DNA of 64,000 nt from Alphaproteobacteria bacterium (GTDB lineage: Bacteria; Pseudomonadota; Alphaproteobacteria; Micropepsales; Micropepsaceae), in contig JAGWNK010000002.1 in NCBI GenBank assembly GCA_028871345.1, positions 204,111-268,110 of the forward strand. The letters are read 5' to 3'. The notes beneath the pieces are model-generated. The model searched no databases, was not told the DNA's origin, and worked only from the letters and a program-made list of their open reading frames with translations. The translations under genes were made by a program, and so were the position numbers. Numbering within the stretch: the first letter of the stretch is position 1; each line of letters opens with the position of its first letter. Shown here in pieces: positions 44,736 through 53,675 of this stretch.

Positions 44736-45758
44736 ATGAACCGATCCGCCGTCTTCGCTCTGGCCGTCATGGCCCTCGCCGCGCCCGCCCTCGCCTCCGG
44801 CTACCAGATCACCAAGACCGTTCCGCTCGGCCCGCCCGACCATTGGGATTACCTCGTGTTCGATCCGGTGATGGACCGCGTCTACGTCTCCCATGCGGGC
44901 ACGGTCACCGTGGTCAACGGGCAATCTGGGGAAATCGTCGGCACGGTGGAAGGCATCGCGGGTTCTACCCACGGGATCGTTCCGCTGCAGGCGCTGGGCA
45001 AGGGCTACACGGATGACAGCAATGCCGGCGTGGCCGTCGTCTTCGACCTGAAGAGTCTGAAGATCCTCAAGCAGATCAAAGCCGAACCGGATGCGGACGG
45101 CATGGCCTACGACGCCGGCACCGGCCACGTGCTCGTCATCGACGGTGACTCCGGCAAGGTCACCGTCATCGATCCCAAGACGGAGACCGTTGTCGCCACC
45201 ATCGACGGCGGCGGCGGGCTCGAATACGGCGTCTCCGGCGGCAACGGCAAGTTCTATGTCAACGGCGCCGAGAGGAACGAGATCGTGCGCATGGACCTGA
45301 CGACCAACAAGGCCGATGCCCATTGGCCAATGCCCGCCTGCATGCGCCCTCACGGCTTGGCCATCGACCGCGCCCATATGCGGCTGTTCGCCACCTGCTC
45401 CAACAAGGTGATGACGGTGATGAACGCCGAGAACGGCCATGTGATCGCCAACCTTCCGATCGGTGAAGGCACGGATTTCGCCGAGTTCGATTCCGTGCGC
45501 GGCCTCGCCTTCAGTTCTAACCGGGACGGGACGCTGTCCATCATCCAGGAGAAATCGCCGTCGGAATTCGTGGCCCTGCCGCCGGTCAAGACGCAGTACG
45601 GGGCGCGCACCATGGCCGTCGATCCCAGGACCGGCCGGCTCTATCTCGTGACGGCCGACATCGCCGTCAACGAGTCGGCGGCTCCGACGGACTATCGCCA
45701 CCGTTACACGACGAAGCCCGGTTCTGTGCGGCTGCTGTTTCTGGATCCGACGCCCTGA
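44736..45758 (+). CDS. Secreted YVTN/YncE-type beta-propeller protein
   Basis: The 340-residue product starts at the ATG at 44736 (MNRSAVFALAVMALAAPALAS), a signal peptide; the track start is 21 codons early. It contains five or more propeller blades with YVTN-like strands: DRVYVSHAGTVTVVNGQSGEIVGTVEG, GHVLVIDGDSGKVTVIDPKTETVVATIDGG, GKFYVNGAERNEIVRMDLTTNKA, RLFATCSNKVMTVMNAENGHVIANLPIG and GLAFSSNRDGTLSIIQE. Such proteins bind ligands or act as carriers; no catalytic residues are evident. It is divergent from hisS across a 278-base gap. Confidence 0.82.
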   Translation: MNRSAVFALAVMALAAPALASGYQITKTVPLGPPDHWDYLVFDPVMDRVYVSHAGTVTVVNGQSGEIVGTVEGIAGSTHGIVPLQALGKGYTDDSNAGVAVVFDLKSLKILKQIKAEPDADGMAYDAGTGHVLVIDGDSGKVTVIDPKTETVVATIDGGGGLEYGVSGGNGKFYVNGAERNEIVRMDLTTNKADAHWPMPACMRPHGLAIDRAHMRLFATCSNKVMTVMNAENGHVIANLPIGEGTDFAEFDSVRGLAFSSNRDGTLSIIQEKSPSEFVALPPVKTQYGARTMAVDPRTGRLYLVTADIAVNESAAPTDYRHRYTTKPGSVRLLFLDPTP

Positions 45759-45830
45759 GTTCTTGCGGGCGCCGACGCTCGACGGACGGCCCGATGCAAT
45801 GGGTGTTTGCGTCGGCGTTCGCGCCGCGAC

Positions 45831-46152
45831 TTACACAATGAAGAACTCGGTCCGACCGCCCTCGGAACGAATATGTTGAAAGTAGTTGCGGTATTTTGAC
45901 AGTTGATCGAGCCGCCCATCCAGCGCATCTGCCAAACCGTCTCCGGGCCGTGCTCCTTTTGCGATGTCTCCACTCGTCCAGTAACTTTCACGCCAGACAC
46001 CCGAAAGCGGCGTGCCGATCGGAGTGGTACGCGGTTCACCCATTCGCCAACTTCGGCGCGGCTCCAAACCCGAGAGTTGCCGTGATTTCCGCAGGGTCGA
46101 TCGACGGGTGCGTGATGCGCAGAAATACTGCGTATCGGTAGGCATTCGCCAT
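45831..46152 (-). pseudogene. DUF4279 protein gene broken by a +1 frameshift
   Basis: On the minus strand an ATG at 46152, directly after the pyrG TAA, reads MANAYRYAVFLRITHPSIDP then AEITATLGF, and is then lost to a stop. The other frame resumes with GLEPRRSWRMGEPRTTPIGT and continues to YFQHIRSEGGRTEFFIV. Joining them after removing one T of the TTT at 46066-46068 gives one continuous DUF4279 protein of 106 residues (IT..LGLEPRRSWRMGEPR is the family core). Either a real lesion or a homopolymer sequencing error. Immediate adjacency to pyrG (0-base gap) indicates it was translated with it. Confidence 0.82.
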
Positions 46153-47781
46153 TTACACCAGTCTGCCTTGCTTCACCGCCGCGGCGATGAACGAGCGGAA
46201 CAGCGGGTGGGGGTCGAAGGGCCGCGATTTCAGTTCGGGATGGAACTGCACGCCGATGAACCAGGGATGGTTGGGGATTTCCATGATCTCGGGCAGCCGG
46301 CCGTCGGGCGACCAGCCAGACACCACCAAGCCGTGCTCGGCCAGGTGCTTCACGTAGTTGACGTTCACTTCGTAGCGGTGGCGGTGGCGCTCCGAGATCT
46401 CGTTCCTGCCGTAGACCTCGGCCACGCGCGAACCCGGCGTCAGCACGGCGGGATAGGCGCCCAGCCGCATGGTGCCGCCGAGGTCCGTGCTCTCAGTGCG
46501 CGTCTCGAGCTGGTTGCCCTTCACCCATTCCGTCATCAATGAGATCACCGGATGGCGCGGACGACCGTTCTCGGTGGTGCCGGCGCCTTCGAGGCCCGCC
46601 AAGTCCCGCGCCGTCTCGATCACCGCCATGTGCAGGCCGTAGCAGATGCCGAAGAACGGCACCTGGCGCTCGCGTGCGAACTTCACCGCTTGGATCTTGC
46701 CTTCCACGCCGCGCTCGCCGAAGCCGCCCGGCACCAGGATGCCGTTGACGTTCTCCAGGAACGCCGCCGCGTCGTCGCGCTCGAAGATCTCGCTGTCGAT
46801 CATCTCGAGCGTGACCTTGACGTTGTTCGCCAGGCCGCCATGCGCCAGCGCCTCGGACAGCGACTTGTAGGAATCCTTCACCTGCATGTACTTGCCGACG
46901 ACGGCAATGCGCACCTCGCCTTCGGGATTCTTCACCCGGTCAACCACCCACTGCCATTTGGACAGATCGGGCTGCGGCGCGTCGTGAATGCCGAAGACCT
47001 TCAGCAGCTCGGTGTCGAAGCCCACCTGGTGATAGGCCTGCGGCGCCTGATAGATGGTCGGCAGGTCGAGCGCAGGAATGACGCGCTGGGCCGGAACGTT
47101 GCAGAACAGGCCGATCTTGCGGCGCTCGTCGTCGGGGATCGGCTTCTCGGCGCGGCACAACAGGATATCGGGCTGGATGCCGATGGCGCGCAGCTCCTTA
47201 ACCGAGTGCTGGGTCGGCTTGGTCTTGAGCTCGCCCGCGGCGCCCAGATAAGGCACCAGCGTCAGATGGACGAAGGCGTGATTATCCCGGCCCAGGTCGT
47301 TGCCGAGCTGGCGGATGGCCTCGAAGAACGGCAGGCCTTCGATATCGCCGACCGTGCCGCCGATTTCGCACAGCAGGAAATCCACGCCGTCGGAACCGGC
47401 GAGGATGAACTCCTTGATCATGTCGGTGACGTGCGGGATCACCTGCACCGTGCGGCCCAGGTACTCGCCGCGGCGCTCCTTCTCGATCACCTGCTGGTAG
47501 ATCTTTCCGCTGGTCACGTTGTCGGCGCGGGCCGAGGACACCGCCGTGAAGCGCTCGTAATGACCGAGATCCAGATCGGTCTCGGCCCCGTCATCGGTGA
47601 CATAGACCTCGCCGTGCTGAAACGGCGACATGGTCCCCGGGTCCACGTTGAGATAAGGGTCGAGTTTGCGCAGCCGGACCTTGTAGCCACGCGCTTGCAA
47701 AAGGGCTCCGAGAGCCGCGGAGGCAAGACCTTTTCCCAAGGAAGAGACCACGCCGCCGGTGATGAAGATCAACCGCGCCAT
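46153..47781 (-). CDS. pyrG: CTP synthase
   Basis: The 542-residue enzyme (ATG at 47781, [18 protein letters not shown]; 11 extra track codons dropped) aminates UTP to CTP. The synthase half has [17 protein letters not shown] (P-loop), [40 protein letters not shown] and [18 protein letters not shown]. The glutaminase half has the nucleophile elbow [12 protein letters not shown] and the [15 protein letters not shown] catalytic His-Glu block. Length is standard (about 545). It sits downstream of secG in the tpiA-secG-pyrG order common in alphaproteobacteria. Confidence 0.97.
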   Translation of the reverse strand: MARLIFITGGVVSSLGKGLASAALGALLQARGYKVRLRKLDPYLNVDPGTMSPFQHGEVYVTDDGAETDLDLGHYERFTAVSSARADNVTSGKIYQQVIEKERRGEYLGRTVQVIPHVTDMIKEFILAGSDGVDFLLCEIGGTVGDIEGLPFFEAIRQLGNDLGRDNHAFVHLTLVPYLGAAGELKTKPTQHSVKELRAIGIQPDILLCRAEKPIPDDERRKIGLFCNVPAQRVIPALDLPTIYQAPQAYHQVGFDTELLKVFGIHDAPQPDLSKWQWVVDRVKNPEGEVRIAVVGKYMQVKDSYKSLSEALAHGGLANNVKVTLEMIDSEIFERDDAAAFLENVNGILVPGGFGERGVEGKIQAVKFARERQVPFFGICYGLHMAVIETARDLAGLEGAGTTENGRPRHPVISLMTEWVKGNQLETRTESTDLGGTMRLGAYPAVLTPGSRVAEVYGRNEISERHRHRYEVNVNYVKHLAEHGLVVSGWSPDGRLPEIMEIPNHPWFIGVQFHPELKSRPFDPHPLFRSFIAAAVKQGRLV

Positions 47782-47893
47782 GGAAGGCCACCATGTCGAA
47801 AGAGCACGGCACACTCAAGCGCAAAGATTCAGAAATTTCGCGACCCGAGATTTTGTCTCAGGGTATCCCGGCAACCACCTGAATCACCTGCGT

Positions 47894-48244
47894 TTAGTGC
47901 GGCGTCGGAACGCTCGGCTTGGGCTGCGAGGGCGGCGGCGCCAAGGGCTTCTGCACTGGCTGCAGCGTGTGAGTCGCCGGCCCGGGCGAATCGAGGATCG
48001 AGCGCGGCTGATGGGTCCGCGCCACCAACAGGTTCAGCCCCAGACAGATGCCGAAGAACAGCACCGCGAGGATGGCCGTGGTCCGTGTCAACGTGTCGGA
48101 GGCGCCGCGCGGCGAAAACAGCCCCCCCAGCCCCGATCCGCCGCCACCCATGCCGAGGGCGCCGCCTTCGGACCGCTGCAAGAGAACGGCGATGATCAGG
48201 GCGACGGCGACGAGAAGCTCGAATACCAGTAGGACGGTCTGCAT
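47894..48244 (-). CDS. secG: Protein translocase subunit
   Basis: The 116-residue SecG begins with the first helix MQTVLLVFELLVAVALIIAVLLQRSEGGALGMGGGGSGLGGLF, the family's QxxxxGGLG-rich loop, then the second helix TRTTAILAVLFFGICLGLNLLVAR. The C-terminal Pro-rich tail (QPVQKPLAPPPSQPKPSVPTPH) is longer than in enterobacteria, as is usual in alphaproteobacteria. It assists SecYEG in protein export at the inner membrane. It lies between the receiver gene and pyrG on the same strand. Confidence 0.93.
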   Translation of the reverse strand: MQTVLLVFELLVAVALIIAVLLQRSEGGALGMGGGGSGLGGLFSPRGASDTLTRTTAILAVLFFGICLGLNLLVARTHQPRSILDSPGPATHTLQPVQKPLAPPPSQPKPSVPTPH

Positions 48245-48342
48245 GGACGGATGCCTTTGACGCGGGGCGGCTTCATAGACGATCGCGAAGGTCTTGGCGA
48301 GCGGCGCGTTGGTCCGGGCGAATTACCTGAAAAGCCAAGCGG

Positions 48343-49332
48343 TTATCCGGCAGGGCGGGACGCCTTGCGAGCCGCCTTGCTAGCGGCTTCAGCGGCGCCG
48401 CGAGCCCGGATCATGGCAACCACCTCGTTGAGCTGGCGGACATACTCCTCGGACGACATCTCCGGCTGGAGAGCCTGGGAGAGACTGACCGCGGCATGCC
48501 CCAAGAGGTGCAGCGAGGCGTCGCGATCGACGCCCTTGTCGAGGCCTTCGACTCCGGCAAGGACGGACTCGCACCAGCGGGTGGCTTCCGCCGGCTTGCC
48601 CTCGTAATCGCGGGCCACGATCTGCTTGGCGATGTGCCCCAGCTTCGCCGGATCGACGGCACGGCCGTCATCATCAGGAATGCCGTCCTCCAGCAGCCGC
48701 CACAGCACGCCGATCTGGAAGGCGTCACGCCGCACTTTCTCGCGCGCCAGCGTTTCGCGCGCGGCCTTCAGCTGGATTTCGAGCCGACTGGCGGACTCCT
48801 CGGTGTTCATCCGCTCCTTGGTGCGCATGCGCAGGGAGTTGGGCGGTTCGAACAATTTCACATTCGAGGCGCGGCGAGGATCGCTGCGCCGGTCGGGCCC
48901 GACGTAGTTGTGGGTGACGACGAAGCCCTTGCGCCTCTCTATATGCGTCTCGATGCGGATGCCGAGCAGCGTCGTTGAGAACGGACGCAGCAGAAGATCA
49001 TCGGCGCCCGAATCGAGGATGCGCTTCACGAGCGTGGTGGTCTTGTCCCACGCCGTCACCATGATGACGACGAAGGGGTTGTATCCCATCAACCCCTGCC
49101 GCATGGATTGGATAACCTCGCACAACCGGGCCTCCGAACCCTGGGCTTCGCACACGGCGAGATCGGGCGGCGTCCTGGCGAGAACCGCTGCCAGATCCTC
49201 CAGGGTCGCCACCGTCTCGATGCAGCGGAAACCGAGCGTATACAGCGCCGCGCGCGTGGCCGTACGGTTCCCGGCGACGGGATCAAAGACCAGCACGTCG
49301 GCGGTCTCGTAGAAGAGACCCGGCATCGCCAC
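48343..49332 (-). CDS. Degenerate response-regulator receiver protein with helical C-terminus
   Basis: The 329-residue cytoplasmic protein has a CheY-like receiver at residues 10-130: VLVFDPVAGNRTATRAALYTLGF, PPDLAVCEAQGSEAR, FVVIMVTAW, DSGADDLLLRPFS. The phospho-acceptor position is Glu (E62, in DLAVCE) rather than Asp, the second acidic residue of the N-terminal pair is Pro and the conserved Lys is Arg (LLRPF), so phosphorylation is unlikely. Behind it come a GPDRRSDPRR motif seen in alphaproteobacterial receivers and a helical C-terminal half (residues 175-329). The output is unknown. It lies 61 bases after tpiA and before secG. Confidence 0.8.
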   Translation of the reverse strand: MAMPGLFYETADVLVFDPVAGNRTATRAALYTLGFRCIETVATLEDLAAVLARTPPDLAVCEAQGSEARLCEVIQSMRQGLMGYNPFVVIMVTAWDKTTTLVKRILDSGADDLLLRPFSTTLLGIRIETHIERRKGFVVTHNYVGPDRRSDPRRASNVKLFEPPNSLRMRTKERMNTEESASRLEIQLKAARETLAREKVRRDAFQIGVLWRLLEDGIPDDDGRAVDPAKLGHIAKQIVARDYEGKPAEATRWCESVLAGVEGLDKGVDRDASLHLLGHAAVSLSQALQPEMSSEEYVRQLNEVVAMIRARGAAEAASKAARKASRPAG

Positions 49333-49393
49333 AATCCTCAGATGCAGAGCCGAGGATCGCGCCCGCAGGTTAAGGAAAGGTGGGGCGAATTGG

Positions 49394-50140
49394 TTAAGCG
49401 GCCGGGGCGGCCCCGATGATGGCGAGGAAATCGGCCGCTTTCAGGCTCGCACCGCCGACCAGCGCGCCACCGACGTCCTTCACCGCCAGGATCTCGCAGG
49501 CGTTCCTGGGGTTGACCGAACCGCCGTAGAGAATGTCGATCGCCTGCCCGGCCGCGCCGAAGCGCTTCACCAGCACGGCACGGATATGCGCATGCATGCG
49601 GCCGATGTCGTCATTGGTGGGCGTGCGCCCCGTGCCGATCGCCCACACCGGCTCGTAAGCGATGGCCATGTTGGAGGCCGTCGAACCGTCTGGAACACTG
49701 GTTGCGAGCTGGCGGTCGACTACCGCCTCTTCGCGCCCGGCGACGCGCTCGGCCTCGGTCTCGCCGATGCAGATGATGACTTTCAGCCCAGCCCGCCATC
49801 CGGCCAGGGTCTTGGCGGCGACCAGCTCGTCGGTTTCGCCATGATATTGGCGCCGTTCGGAATGGCCCACGATGGTCCAGCTGGCGCCGGCGTCGCGCAG
49901 CATCTCGGCGGCGATGTCCCCCGTGAACGCCCCCGACGGCTTCGGATGGCAATCCTGCCCGCCGACCGCAACGGTGGCGCCCGCCTCGGCCCCGACCGGG
50001 CCGATCAGCGTGGCCGGGGGGCAGATGAGAACATCGACGGACGCCGGGCACGCCTTGAGCGCCGCCACCACGGCCCGCACCTCGTCCAGCGCGCCCGAAA
50101 GGCCGTTCATCTTCCAATTTCCTGCGATCAACAAGCGCAT
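49394..50140 (-). CDS. tpiA: Triosephosphate isomerase
   Basis: The 248-residue TIM barrel interconverts dihydroxyacetone phosphate and glyceraldehyde 3-phosphate. Visible residues: AGNWKMNG (catalytic Lys), TIVGHSERRQYHGET (catalytic His), IAYEPVWAIGTGRTPT (catalytic Glu and flexible loop) and DILYGGSVNPRN. The track start is 76 codons early. I chose ATG 50140 because MRLLIAGNWKMN aligns with the family start; AAGGAG abuts it closely, so an ATG at 50173 with AAGG upstream remains possible. First gene of the tpiA-receiver-secG-pyrG run, divergent from the ppiD-like gene 82 bases away. Confidence 0.96.
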   Translation of the reverse strand: MRLLIAGNWKMNGLSGALDEVRAVVAALKACPASVDVLICPPATLIGPVGAEAGATVAVGGQDCHPKPSGAFTGDIAAEMLRDAGASWTIVGHSERRQYHGETDELVAAKTLAGWRAGLKVIICIGETEAERVAGREEAVVDRQLATSVPDGSTASNMAIAYEPVWAIGTGRTPTNDDIGRMHAHIRAVLVKRFGAAGQAIDILYGGSVNPRNACEILAVKDVGGALVGGASLKAADFLAIIGAAPAA

Positions 50141-50222
50141 CTCCTTGCCGTTGGGAAGCCCCCTCCCTATCATCCGCCGCCTTTCACTTCCATGCGCCAA
50201 TCGGCGCCGCCGGGACCCCGCC

Positions 50223-52106
50223 ATGCTCCAGGAAATGCGCAAATACTCCAAGTCGTGGGCCGCCAACATCCTGTTGGGCGTCCTCGCCCTGGCCTTCGTC
50301 TCGTGGGGCATCGGTGACATCTTCCAGGGCGGCGTCAGCACGTCCGTGGCCGACGTCGGCGGCGCCAAGATCGACCAGAGCGAGTTCCAGCGCGACTACA
50401 CCAATTACGTCCGCAGCGCCGGCGAACAACGCGGCAAGGTAGTATCCGCCGACGAAGCCCGCCGCGGTCATATGTCGGACATCGTCCTGCAGCAGGAGAT
50501 CTCGAGGGCGGCCATCGACAACCTGGTCCACCAGCTGGGGCTCACGGCCAGCGATACGATGGTGGCCGAAGAGATCAAGTCGGTCCCCGCCTTCGCGGGC
50601 ATCACCGGAACGTTCGACCAGCAGACCTTCCAGCAGCGCATCCAGCGATACGGCTACACCGAGCAGGGCTTCGAGCAACTCGTCCGCCAGGATATTGCCC
50701 GCTCGCAGCTGGTTCATGCAGCCGAAGGCGGCTTTGTCATTCCGTTCGGCTATGCCCGCGCGCTGTTCGCCTATTCGACGGAGGAACGCGCCGTCGACTA
50801 CATCACCGTCGATCCCAAGATCCTGCCGCCGATCGCGCCGCCGTCCGACAGCGCACTGCAGGCCTACATCAAGGCACACCCCGAGCGCTATTCGACGCCC
50901 GAGTACCGCGACGTGACCTTCGCCTGGATCAGTCCCGACGATGTCGCGGCGTCAGTCAACATCCCGGATTCGCAGGTCAAGGCAGCCTACGACAACAACC
51001 AGGACCGCTACGTCACCCCCGAAAAGCGCGAAATCGAGCGCCTCGACTTCGCCAGCGAGTCGGACGCGCAGGCGGCGCGCGCCAAACTGGGCAAGTCGAT
51101 GACCTTCGAACAGCTGGCGGAGTCCGTCGGCCAGAAGGACAGCGCCAATCTCGGCGAGCTTGTCGCGGCCGACCTCGACCCGAGCCTGTCGGGACCAGTC
51201 TTCTCGCTTGCCGCAGGAGGCGTGAGCCAGCCGTTGAAGAGCGGAGACAAGTGGGCCCTGTTCCACGTCGTGAAGGTCACGCCGGGAAAGACGACGACCT
51301 TCGACCAGGCGAAAGATGCAATCCGCAAGGACCTCGTGCAGCAGGTGGCGCAGTCGAAAATCGTCGACATCGCCAACGCCTATACCGACGCCTCAAGCGG
51401 CGGTATGAGCCTGACAGATGCGGCGAAGAAGGCCGGCATGCACAGCGGCCACACCGTCATGGACCGCAACGGCCTGGCGCCCGACGGGACGAAGGCGAAT
51501 GCGCCCGACGATGCCGATTTCCGCGCGCAGATATTCCGCGCCGAGGCCGGCGAGGAAGGCGATCCGCAGCCTTCCAAGTCAGGCAGCTATTATGTGGTGT
51601 CGGTCAACGGCATCACGCCGCCGAAGCTAAAGCCTCTGGACGCGGTCCGCGCCCAGGCGCTGGCCGACTGGACCAACGATCAGCGCAAGATCCTGCTGCG
51701 GCAGAAGGCCGAGAGCGTGGCGGCCCAGGCGAACAGCAGCCACTCCCTCGCCGACGCCGCAAAATCCCTCGGCGCCACGGTGCAGTCGAGCCCCGCCCTC
51801 ACCCACGCGACCAAGGACGTGACGTTCTCGCAGGATCTGGTGGCTCAGATCTTCGACGCCATGCCCGGTCAGACGGTCTTCGGACCGTCGGGCGCCAACG
51901 GCAATTACATCGTGGCCCAGGTGACGGGGATCGCCCACCCGGTGCCCCCGGTGAACGATCCTAATTTCATCCAGGGCGTGCGCCTGATTTCGAGCGGCGT
52001 GGCCAGCGGCATCACGGAGTCGTTCTCCGACGCGCTGAAAGCCAAACAAGGCGTGAAGATCAACTCCAAGCTCGTCAACACCGTCGCCGGCAGTGAAGGA
52101 TCGTAA
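50223..52106 (+). CDS. ppiD: PpiD-like membrane-anchored peptidyl-prolyl isomerase/foldase
   Basis: The 627-residue protein (ATG 50223; the track adds 117 codons across tpiA's promoter) has the N-in anchor NILLGVLALAFVSWGIGDIF, a SurA_N_3 chaperone domain (residues 35-180), a parvulin domain (about 235-365: FTFAWISPDDV, KREIERLDF, DLDPSLSGPVFSLAAGGVSQPLKSGDKWALFHVVKV) and a C-terminal chaperone-like arm ending near VNTVAGSEGS. It should assist folding of exported proteins at the periplasmic face of Sec. The trpE gene follows after six bases. Confidence 0.87.
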   Translation: MLQEMRKYSKSWAANILLGVLALAFVSWGIGDIFQGGVSTSVADVGGAKIDQSEFQRDYTNYVRSAGEQRGKVVSADEARRGHMSDIVLQQEISRAAIDNLVHQLGLTASDTMVAEEIKSVPAFAGITGTFDQQTFQQRIQRYGYTEQGFEQLVRQDIARSQLVHAAEGGFVIPFGYARALFAYSTEERAVDYITVDPKILPPIAPPSDSALQAYIKAHPERYSTPEYRDVTFAWISPDDVAASVNIPDSQVKAAYDNNQDRYVTPEKREIERLDFASESDAQAARAKLGKSMTFEQLAESVGQKDSANLGELVAADLDPSLSGPVFSLAAGGVSQPLKSGDKWALFHVVKVTPGKTTTFDQAKDAIRKDLVQQVAQSKIVDIANAYTDASSGGMSLTDAAKKAGMHSGHTVMDRNGLAPDGTKANAPDDADFRAQIFRAEAGEEGDPQPSKSGSYYVVSVNGITPPKLKPLDAVRAQALADWTNDQRKILLRQKAESVAAQANSSHSLADAAKSLGATVQSSPALTHATKDVTFSQDLVAQIFDAMPGQTVFGPSGANGNYIVAQVTGIAHPVPPVNDPNFIQGVRLISSGVASGITESFSDALKAKQGVKINSKLVNTVAGSEGS

Positions 52107-52112
52107 CCGCAG

Positions 52113-53630
52113 ATGGTGATCCTTCCCGAGTTCGCAGCGTTCGCACGCAAGTATGACAACGGCGAACCGCAAGCCGTCTACATGCGCCTCGTCGCCGACC
52201 TCGAGACGCCGGTCTCGGCTTATCTGAAGCTGGCCGAAGGCCGCCAGAACGCGCTGTTGCTGGAGAGCGTCCAGGGCGGCGAGACGCGCGGACGCTATTC
52301 CATCATCGCCATGAAGCCGGACGTCATCTGGCGCTGCCGCGACGGCAAGTCCGGGATCAACCGCCAGGCCCGCAGCGCTCCGGATGCCTTTGCGCCAGAC
52401 GATCGCGCGCCCCTCGCTTCGCTGCGGGCGCTGCTGAACGAGACGCGCATGGCGCTGCCGGAAGGCGTGCCGCCGATGGCCGTCGGCATCTTCGGCTATC
52501 TCGGCTACGACATGGTGCGGCTGATCGAACGGCTGCCCAATGCGCCGCCGGACACGCTGGGCCTGCCGGACGCCATCCTGATCCGCCCCACCATCACCGC
52601 GATCTTCGATAATGTGCGCGATGAGATCCTGATCGTTTCCCCGGTGTGGCCGGAGCGCGGCATCGACGCGCGCGCCGCCTATGCGCGGGCCGGCGAGCGG
52701 CTGAACGACATCGTGGCCGACCTGGAACGTCCGCTTCCTGCCGCTCCGGTCGTGGGCGACCTGCCGGCGCTGGCGCCATCCGAATCCAACATGACCCACG
52801 ACGAATATCTGGCCATGGTCGACCGGGCGAAGGAGTACATCCGCGCCGGCGACATCTTCCAGGTCGTGCCCAGCCAGCGTTTCCGCCGGCCCTTCACCCT
52901 GCCTTCGCTGTCGCTCTACCGGGCGCTGCGCCGGCTCAATCCCTCGCCCTTCCTCTATCACCTCGCTTTCCCGGGCTTTGCCATCGTGGGCTCAAGCCCC
53001 GAAATCCTGGTGCGGCTGCGCGACGGCGTGGTGACCATCCGCCCGATCGCCGGCACGCGTCCGCGCGGCGCCACAACGGAGGAGGACAAGCGGCTGGCCG
53101 ACGAGCTGGTGGCCGACCCCAAGGAACGCGCCGAGCATCTGATGCTGGTCGATCTCGGCCGCAACGACGTGGGGCGCGTGGCGCAAGTCGGCGAAGTGCA
53201 CGTCACCGACAGTTTCTTCATCGAGCGCTACAGCCATGTGATGCACCTGGTGTCGAACGTCGAAGGCAAGATCCGGCCGGGGCTCGACGCCGTCGATGCG
53301 CTGGCCGCCGGGCTGCCGGCGGGCACTCTGTCGGGCGCGCCCAAGATTCGCGCCATGCAGATCATCGACGAGTTCGAAAGGGAGAAGCGCGGCGCGGTCT
53401 ACGCCGGAGCGGTGGGCTATTTCGCGGCCGACGGCTCGATGGACACCTGCATCGTGCTGCGCACCGCGGTGGTCAAGGACGGCATGATGTACGTCCAGGC
53501 CGGCGGCGGCATCGTGGCAGACAGCGTGCCGGAGGCCGAATACCAGGAGACCGTCAACAAGGCCAAGGCCCTGATGAGCGCAGCCGAGGAAGCCGTGCGC
53601 TTCGCGTCGGCCGGCAAGCGGGGACAATAG
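52113..53630 (+). CDS. trpE: Anthranilate synthase component I
   Basis: The 505-residue enzyme makes anthranilate from chorismate and ammonia. Residues near 48 (LLLESVQGGETRGRYSIIAMKPD) are the tryptophan-feedback site (LLES...RYS). The chorismate-binding domain has GDIFQVVPSQRFRRPF, SSPEILVRLRDGVVTIRPIAGTRPRG, HLMLVDLGRNDVGRV, LPAGTLSGAPKIRAMQIIDEFE and YVQAGGGIVADSVPEAEYQETVNKA. Downstream is a serine hydrolase rather than the trpG-trpD-trpC genes often found here in alphaproteobacteria, so the glutamine amidotransferase subunit must be elsewhere. Confidence 0.96.
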   Translation: MVILPEFAAFARKYDNGEPQAVYMRLVADLETPVSAYLKLAEGRQNALLLESVQGGETRGRYSIIAMKPDVIWRCRDGKSGINRQARSAPDAFAPDDRAPLASLRALLNETRMALPEGVPPMAVGIFGYLGYDMVRLIERLPNAPPDTLGLPDAILIRPTITAIFDNVRDEILIVSPVWPERGIDARAAYARAGERLNDIVADLERPLPAAPVVGDLPALAPSESNMTHDEYLAMVDRAKEYIRAGDIFQVVPSQRFRRPFTLPSLSLYRALRRLNPSPFLYHLAFPGFAIVGSSPEILVRLRDGVVTIRPIAGTRPRGATTEEDKRLADELVADPKERAEHLMLVDLGRNDVGRVAQVGEVHVTDSFFIERYSHVMHLVSNVEGKIRPGLDAVDALAAGLPAGTLSGAPKIRAMQIIDEFEREKRGAVYAGAVGYFAADGSMDTCIVLRTAVVKDGMMYVQAGGGIVADSVPEAEYQETVNKAKALMSAAEEAVRFASAGKRGQ

Positions 53631-53675
53631 ACAAGCCGGGCCGATGGGCGGATGCTCCCTTCTTGGCAGGGGACC

